Shown here: piece by piece, positions 60,501 to 64,000 of the stretch
Layout: every line of letters begins with the position of its first letter
Position numbering within the stretch: the stretch's first letter is position 1
NCBI GenBank assembly: GCA_029785615.1
Contig: JAFLZH010000001.1
Span: forward strand, 289,044 to 353,043
Direction of reading: 5' to 3'
Length of the DNA stretch: 64,000 nucleotides
From: Nitrososphaerota archaeon
Lineage (GTDB): Archaea > Thermoproteota > Nitrososphaeria > Nitrososphaerales > Gagatemarchaeaceae
Translations under genes and position numbers: made by a program
Notes under the pieces: model-generated
Databases searched by the model: none
Told to the model about the DNA's origin: nothing
Seen by the model: only the letters and a program-made list of their open reading frames with translations

Positions 60501-61291
60501 TCACCAAGGAGTACGCCGCCCAGAACGAGAAGGCGGTCAAGGTGGCGAAGGAGATACTCTTCACCAAGGTAGGGAACGTCGTCGCCTTCAGCGAGGTCGA
60601 CCCCACCGAAGGGATCAAGCTTCACCTCAACCCCGAGATGATGGCCGACAGGGACACCAACCCCGAGGAGATCGCGAAGGTGATCGAGACCGGGAAGAGG
60701 AAGGTCCAGCAGGACAAGCGGAACCCGAACATCATCCACGTCAGCATGCCGGAGGCCGACCTTTCGGCCCTGTTCACCCTCAGGAACAAGATCCTCAACA
60801 TGAAGCTGAAGGGGATCCCGGGGATCACCAGGGTCACCGTGGTGAAGGAGGGGGAGGAGTGGTTCATCCAGACGTCGGGCTCGAACCTCGGCAAGGTGGT
60901 GCAGGTCCAGGGGGTCGACCAGGCCAAAGTCTACACCAACAACGTCCACGAGGTCGCCCAGGTCCTTGGGATAGAGGCTGCCCGCGCTACCCTCGTCAGG
61001 GAGCTGATGAGCACCCTGGACGAGCAGGGGCTCGAGGTCGACATCCGCCACATCTTCCTGGTGGCCGACCTGATGACGTCCAAGGGCTACATCCAGCAGA
61101 TAGGCAGGCACGGCATCGCAGGGACCAAGAGCAGCGTCCTCGCCAGGGCTGCCTTCGAGATCACCGTCCCGACCCTCGCCGAGGCTGCGGTGAAGGGCGA
61201 GGTGGAAGACCTGAAGGGGGTCACCGAGAACGTCATCGTCGGGCTCCCGATACCCGTGGGGACCGGGATGATCGACCTCTACATGAGCTGA
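57503..61291 (+). CDS. rpoA: DNA-directed RNA polymerase subunit A, fused A' and A''
   Basis: 1262 aa; CGTCGSTAGRCPGHFGHIEL, YNADFDGDEMNLHVPQ (A') and GEPGTQMTLRTFHFAGV...GLPRLMELVDARK (A'') in one ORF. Confidence 0.97.
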   Translation: MSMEQALKTIGGINFAVFSPAEIRKYSVAEITQPETYDEDGMPVQGGLMDSRLGTLEPGQKCGTCGSTAGRCPGHFGHIELAEPVLHIAFVDEINRLVQTTCRSCGRILLPQQELDAYRTKLTSQTDFTPSLVEGVAKEIVTKAKKVKLCPHCGKQQYQIEFTKPTIFHEITEEGGATRLLPVAIRERLERINNEDLGLLGFNSKAARPEWFVLQVLQVPPLTVRPSITLESGIRSEDDLTHKVVDILRVNQRVRESKESGTPHLIVQDLVDLLHYHVTTYFDNEVSGIPQAHHRSGRPLKTLSQRLKGKEGRFRGSLSGKRVDFSSRTVISPDPSLDIGEVGVPYEVAKKLTIPEKVSPFNIEHLKELVNRGPFEHPGANYVIRPDGVKIRLDFASDRKALADSLVPGYIVERHLMDGDVVLFNRQPSLHRMSVMAHFVRVLPFRTFRLHPSVCPPYNADFDGDEMNLHVPQSEESRSEALMLMRVQDQILSPRYGGPIIGGIRDFITGAFMLTRDEALLTPGEFSNLALVGDFVGDLPEPAVKGPHPMYTGKQLFSLFLPKGMNYVLTSKWAKAQRTGATNDVVIRDGELISGVVDKAVIGAEEPDSLLHRIAKDYGNEDARNFLNSILKVLKTFLTRRGFTYGFNELELPAEAKKGITDALDEAYSSVTDLQKKYKTGSLQLTRGLSAEDTLEAYIVNELAKARDRAGRIADRAFPAENSGMIMARTGARGSSLNVGQMTAALGQQSVRGKRISHGLRGRALSHFAWNDPSPTAKGFVKSNYRDGLSPTEFFFHAMGGREGLVDTAVRTQQSGYMQRRLVNALEHLKVEYDLTVRDPHGHIIQFLYGEDGVDPAKSDHGRPINLDRLVETEELSYKSKAKVDEAELGKLLKKYQPLLNERLLKELNDKLGNSHLTEDGLKETMEKVAEALDYSRVEPGEASGIVAAQSIGEPGTQMTLRTFHFAGVRERDVTLGLPRLMELVDARKIPAKPSMDIYLTKEYAAQNEKAVKVAKEILFTKVGNVVAFSEVDPTEGIKLHLNPEMMADRDTNPEEIAKVIETGKRKVQQDKRNPNIIHVSMPEADLSALFTLRNKILNMKLKGIPGITRVTVVKEGEEWFIQTSGSNLGKVVQVQGVDQAKVYTNNVHEVAQVLGIEAARATLVRELMSTLDEQGLEVDIRHIFLVADLMTSKGYIQQIGRHGIAGTKSSVLARAAFEITVPTLAEAAVKGEVEDLKGVTENVIVGLPIPVGTGMIDLYMS

Positions 61292-61296
61292 TAGAG

Positions 61297-61599
61297 ATGG
61301 TGGACAGCGCTCAACTCTCCAAGGTGATAAAGGACGCCATGAAGGCCGGCAAGACCGCCCTCGGCGCCAAGGAGAGCATCGCGGCGGTGAAGGGGAGCAA
61401 GGGGATCCTCATCACGCGGTCCATCCCTACCGGCCTGGGCGACAAGCTCAGGGAGGAGGCGAAGAAGAACGGGGTTCCGATCGTCGAACTGACACAGACG
61501 TCAGCGGAGCTGGCGCGGCTGGTGGGGAGGCCCTACAAGGTCTCGGCCATGGCGCTCAGGAACGTGAGCGACACCGACGTCAAGCAGCTGATGCGGTGA
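61297..61599 (+). CDS. rpl30e: Ribosomal protein L30e
   Basis: MVDSAQLSKVIKDAMKAGKTALGAKESIAAVKGSKGILITRSIP; position between rpoA and nusA. Confidence 0.9.
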   Translation: MVDSAQLSKVIKDAMKAGKTALGAKESIAAVKGSKGILITRSIPTGLGDKLREEAKKNGVPIVELTQTSAELARLVGRPYKVSAMALRNVSDTDVKQLMR

Positions 61600-62054
61600 T
61601 CCTGCAGGTGCCAGAGATCAAGCTCTCCTCCGACGAGCTCTCCCTGATGTCCATGTTCCAGGAGATGACGGGTGCCACAGCCAGGGACTGCGTCATCGAC
61701 GATAAGAGAGACAGGGTCATCTTCGTGATAGCCCAGGGGCAGATGGGTCTCGCCATAGGCAAGGAGGGGGCATCTGTGAAGAAGATAGAGCGGGCGGTGA
61801 GGAGGCCGGTGGAGGTCGTGGAGTGGGCGGACGACGTGGAGGGGCTGGTCAGGAACACCCTGGGGACGAAGTTCGTCCAGGAGGTGCGCATCAGCGAGAT
61901 GCTGGACGGGACGAAGGCGGTCGTTGTGGTTGTAGACTCCCGGAAGAAGGGGGCCGTCCTCGGGCTCGGGGGGAAGAACGCAGAGAAGGTGAGGCTCCTC
62001 GCCAGGCGTTACTTCGAAGTGGGCAATCTGCAGATAACGTCCGAACTCCTTTGA
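61596..62054 (+). CDS. nusA: NusA-like KH-domain transcription factor
   Basis: LSLMSMFQEMTGATARDCVIDDKRDRVIFVIAQGQMGLAIGKEGASVKKIERAVRRPVEVVEW. Confidence 0.92.
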   Translation: MILQVPEIKLSSDELSLMSMFQEMTGATARDCVIDDKRDRVIFVIAQGQMGLAIGKEGASVKKIERAVRRPVEVVEWADDVEGLVRNTLGTKFVQEVRISEMLDGTKAVVVVVDSRKKGAVLGLGGKNAEKVRLLARRYFEVGNLQITSELL

Positions 62055-62092
62055 AAGCTCTATATACAGTGGGAGAAGGCGGCGTCTGAAGC

Positions 62093-62530
62093 ATGTCCGG
62101 TTCACCACGCGGGGAGTTCGCAGCGAGGCAGATCTCGCTCAAACGCCAAAGGTTCCGCTGGTCCAACAAGTGGTACAAGAGACGGAAGCTGGGGCTCGAC
62201 TACAAGGCGGACCCCCTCGAAGGCGCCCCCCAGGCCAGGGGCATCGTCCTCGAGAAGGTGGGGATAGAGTCGAAGCAGCCCAACTCTGCCATCAGAAAGT
62301 GCATCCGGTGCCAGATAGTCAAGAACGGGAAGCAGGTGACCGCCTTCCTCCCCGGTGACGGGGCCCTGAACTTCGTAGACGAGCACGACGAGGTCGTGCT
62401 GCAGGGGATCGGCGGGTCGATGAAGAGGGCCATGGGGGACATCCCCGGGGTCCGCTGGACGGTGTTCAAGGTCAACGGCGTTTCGCTGAACGAGCTGGTC
62501 TACGGGCGGAAGGAGAAGCCGAGGAGATAG
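62093..62530 (+). CDS. rps12: 30S ribosomal protein S12 (uS12)
   Basis: [48 protein letters not shown]. Confidence 0.96.
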   Translation: MSGSPRGEFAARQISLKRQRFRWSNKWYKRRKLGLDYKADPLEGAPQARGIVLEKVGIESKQPNSAIRKCIRCQIVKNGKQVTAFLPGDGALNFVDEHDEVVLQGIGGSMKRAMGDIPGVRWTVFKVNGVSLNELVYGRKEKPRR

Positions 62531-62532
62531 GC

Positions 62533-63144
62533 GTGAGCAAGCAGGCGCTCGAGTACCCCAACCTCCTCCTCTGGGAGAAGTGGGACCTGACCGGGGTGAA
62601 GATAAACGACCCTGGGCTCCAGACGGTGATCAACGTGAGGCCGATCCTCATCCCGCACTCCGGGGGGAGGCACGAGCACAAGAAGTTCGGGAAGACCAGG
62701 ATCAACATAGTCGAGAGGCTCGTCAACGAGATGATGCACTTCGGCAAGAAGTACGCCAAGAACACCGGGAGGATGGGCGGGAAGAAGCAGAAGGCGATGA
62801 ACGTCGTGAAGACCTCCCTCTCCATAATAGAGCTCAGGACCGGGCAGAACCCCGTGCAGCAGCTGGTGAAGGCCATAGAGAACGCCTCCCCCAACGAGGA
62901 CACCACGAGGCTCAGCTACGGCGGCGTGGTCTATCACCAGTCGGTGGACATATCCCCGGTCAGGAGGGTCGACCTTGCCCTGAGGTTCATCTCCGAGGGA
63001 GTGAGGGAGTCGGCGTTCAACTCTCCAAAGACAGTGGAGGAGGTCCTGGCAGACGAGATAATCCAGGCGGCGGCCGGAGACGCCAACAGCTACGCGGTCA
63101 AGAAGAAGAACGAGCAGGAACGCGTGGCGATGGCTTCGAGGTAG
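62533..63144 (+). CDS. rps7: 30S ribosomal protein S7 (uS7)
   Basis: HEHKKFGKTRINIVERLVNEMMHFGKKYAKNTGRMGGKKQKAMNVVKTSLSIIELRTGQNPVQQLVKAIENASP. Confidence 0.96.
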   Translation: MSKQALEYPNLLLWEKWDLTGVKINDPGLQTVINVRPILIPHSGGRHEHKKFGKTRINIVERLVNEMMHFGKKYAKNTGRMGGKKQKAMNVVKTSLSIIELRTGQNPVQQLVKAIENASPNEDTTRLSYGGVVYHQSVDISPVRRVDLALRFISEGVRESAFNSPKTVEEVLADEIIQAAAGDANSYAVKKKNEQERVAMASR

Positions 63145-63811
63145 GCTCTCCGCGCGACGCAGGCTGGGAGAGCCGCCGAGATTCAGCCAAGGGCCTTGCC
63201 CCCCGGTCAGGGAGGATTCGCTTGGTCACGACCCAGCGGTGCATCGCGATCTTCCTGGCCTTCACGAAACCTGCCGCCTCGAACATCCCGAGGGTCCCAC
63301 TGCAAAGGAACGAGCTCGATATCTTCTGCCCAGAGTAGTCTTCGGGATAGGCCTCGACGCTCCCACCCCCGAGCCTTGCGATCTCCTTCAGCGCCTCGCC
63401 CATGGCGAAGGTCGCCACCCCTTCCCCCCGGCGCTCGCGGTCGATGAAAAAGCAGGTGATGCGCCAGTCGGGGAGCTCCCCCAGCCCCTTCTCGTAGGCC
63501 TTCCTGCTCCTGATGTTAGGAAGCTCCGCGGTCGGGCCGTATTGGCACCACCCCACGGCGTCGGGACCGTCGAAGACGAGGGCGGCATGGGCACGACCCT
63601 GGCTGACCAGGGCCCTCTTCATCTCCCTGTAGGCGCTGGCGCCGTGCCTCTTCTCCCCCTGCTCAAGGTGAAAGGAGATGCACCAGCACCCCCCGAATAT
63701 CCCGTTGTGCTTCTCCACGAGGCGGGCGAAGGCGGGCCAGGTGCCCGGGGCGAGGGGCTTCGAGGTGAGAGGCAAGGGAGGAGCAGCGGGGGTTGTCCCG
63801 GGGCTGCTCAC
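63098..63811 (-). CDS. GNAT-like N-acetyltransferase
   Basis: GWCQYGPTAELP, ITCFFIDRERRGEGVATFAMGEALKEIARLGGGSVEAYP; overlaps the rps7 3' end tail-to-tail by 47 bp. Confidence 0.75.
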   Translation of the reverse strand: MSSPGTTPAAPPLPLTSKPLAPGTWPAFARLVEKHNGIFGGCWCISFHLEQGEKRHGASAYREMKRALVSQGRAHAALVFDGPDAVGWCQYGPTAELPNIRSRKAYEKGLGELPDWRITCFFIDRERRGEGVATFAMGEALKEIARLGGGSVEAYPEDYSGQKISSSFLCSGTLGMFEAAGFVKARKIAMHRWVVTKRILPDRGARPLAESRRLSQPASRGEPTSKPSPRVPARSSS

Positions 63812-63860
63812 AAAAGGGTTCTGGTGGCCGGCGTGGTTTCCTTGGATGGGGCGGAGCTGG

Positions 63861-64000
63861 CTAGCTCTTCTTCCAGATGGCCCCGTCCTTCTCGTCTTCC
63901 TTCCTCAGCGCCTGCCCGCGGAGCTCGTTCTCCAGCTCGGGGGGCTCCGCGACCATGGCCGAGGGCCTGGAGAGGAAGGACCTGGCCAGCTGCAGCACCT
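63861..64000 (-). CDS. C-terminal part of an unidentified protein (truncated by window edge)
   Basis: Reverse frame VLQLARSFLSRPSAMVAEPPELENELRGQALRKEDEKDGAIWKKS* is open to the window end. Confidence 0.45.
   Translation of the reverse strand, partial: VLQLARSFLSRPSAMVAEPPELENELRGQALRKEDEKDGAIWKKS

Noticed and set aside
60101-61111. 336-aa reverse-strand ORF antisense to rpoA
   Set aside because: Shadow ORF in the complementary strand of a conserved gene

Overview
High-GC archaeal chromosomal segment, gene-dense on both strands. Two markers place it in the Nitrososphaeria/Thaumarchaeota-like lineage: a single unsplit rpoA, and the archaeal order rpoH-rpoB-rpoA-rpl30e-nusA-rps12-rps7. Core content: a pyrimidine cluster (partial pyrB diverging from an aminotransferase and carA-carB), rpsJ, pyruvate kinase, aconitase, ilvE-like aminotransferase, kdpABC, endonuclease III, a Hef-like helicase and one tRNA-Leu(UAG). 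Accessory content: a MoxR/DUF58/secreted-protein cluster, two His-bearing polytopic membrane proteins that vaguely resemble heme-copper oxidase subunit I, a VKOR and a Cys-free VKOR-like protein, a PadR-linked ABC exporter, two DHA2-type MFS transporters, and OsmC/MetE/Tfx genes. I saw no CRISPR array, transposase, integrase or obvious defence island. Best leads: (i) rpoH appears to start at ATA behind a strong SD, and carB has no in-frame ATG/GTG/TTG before its conserved N-terminus; (ii) a perfect 18-bp palindrome plus a second inverted repeat upstream of osmC; (iii) the heme-copper-oxidase-like orphan membrane proteins sharing an upstream TGATAAT element; (iv) a Cys-free VKOR-like paralog; (v) the MoxR/DUF58 surface cluster; (vi) a natural His6 tract. 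All family calls come from reading motifs in the translations; no database search was run.
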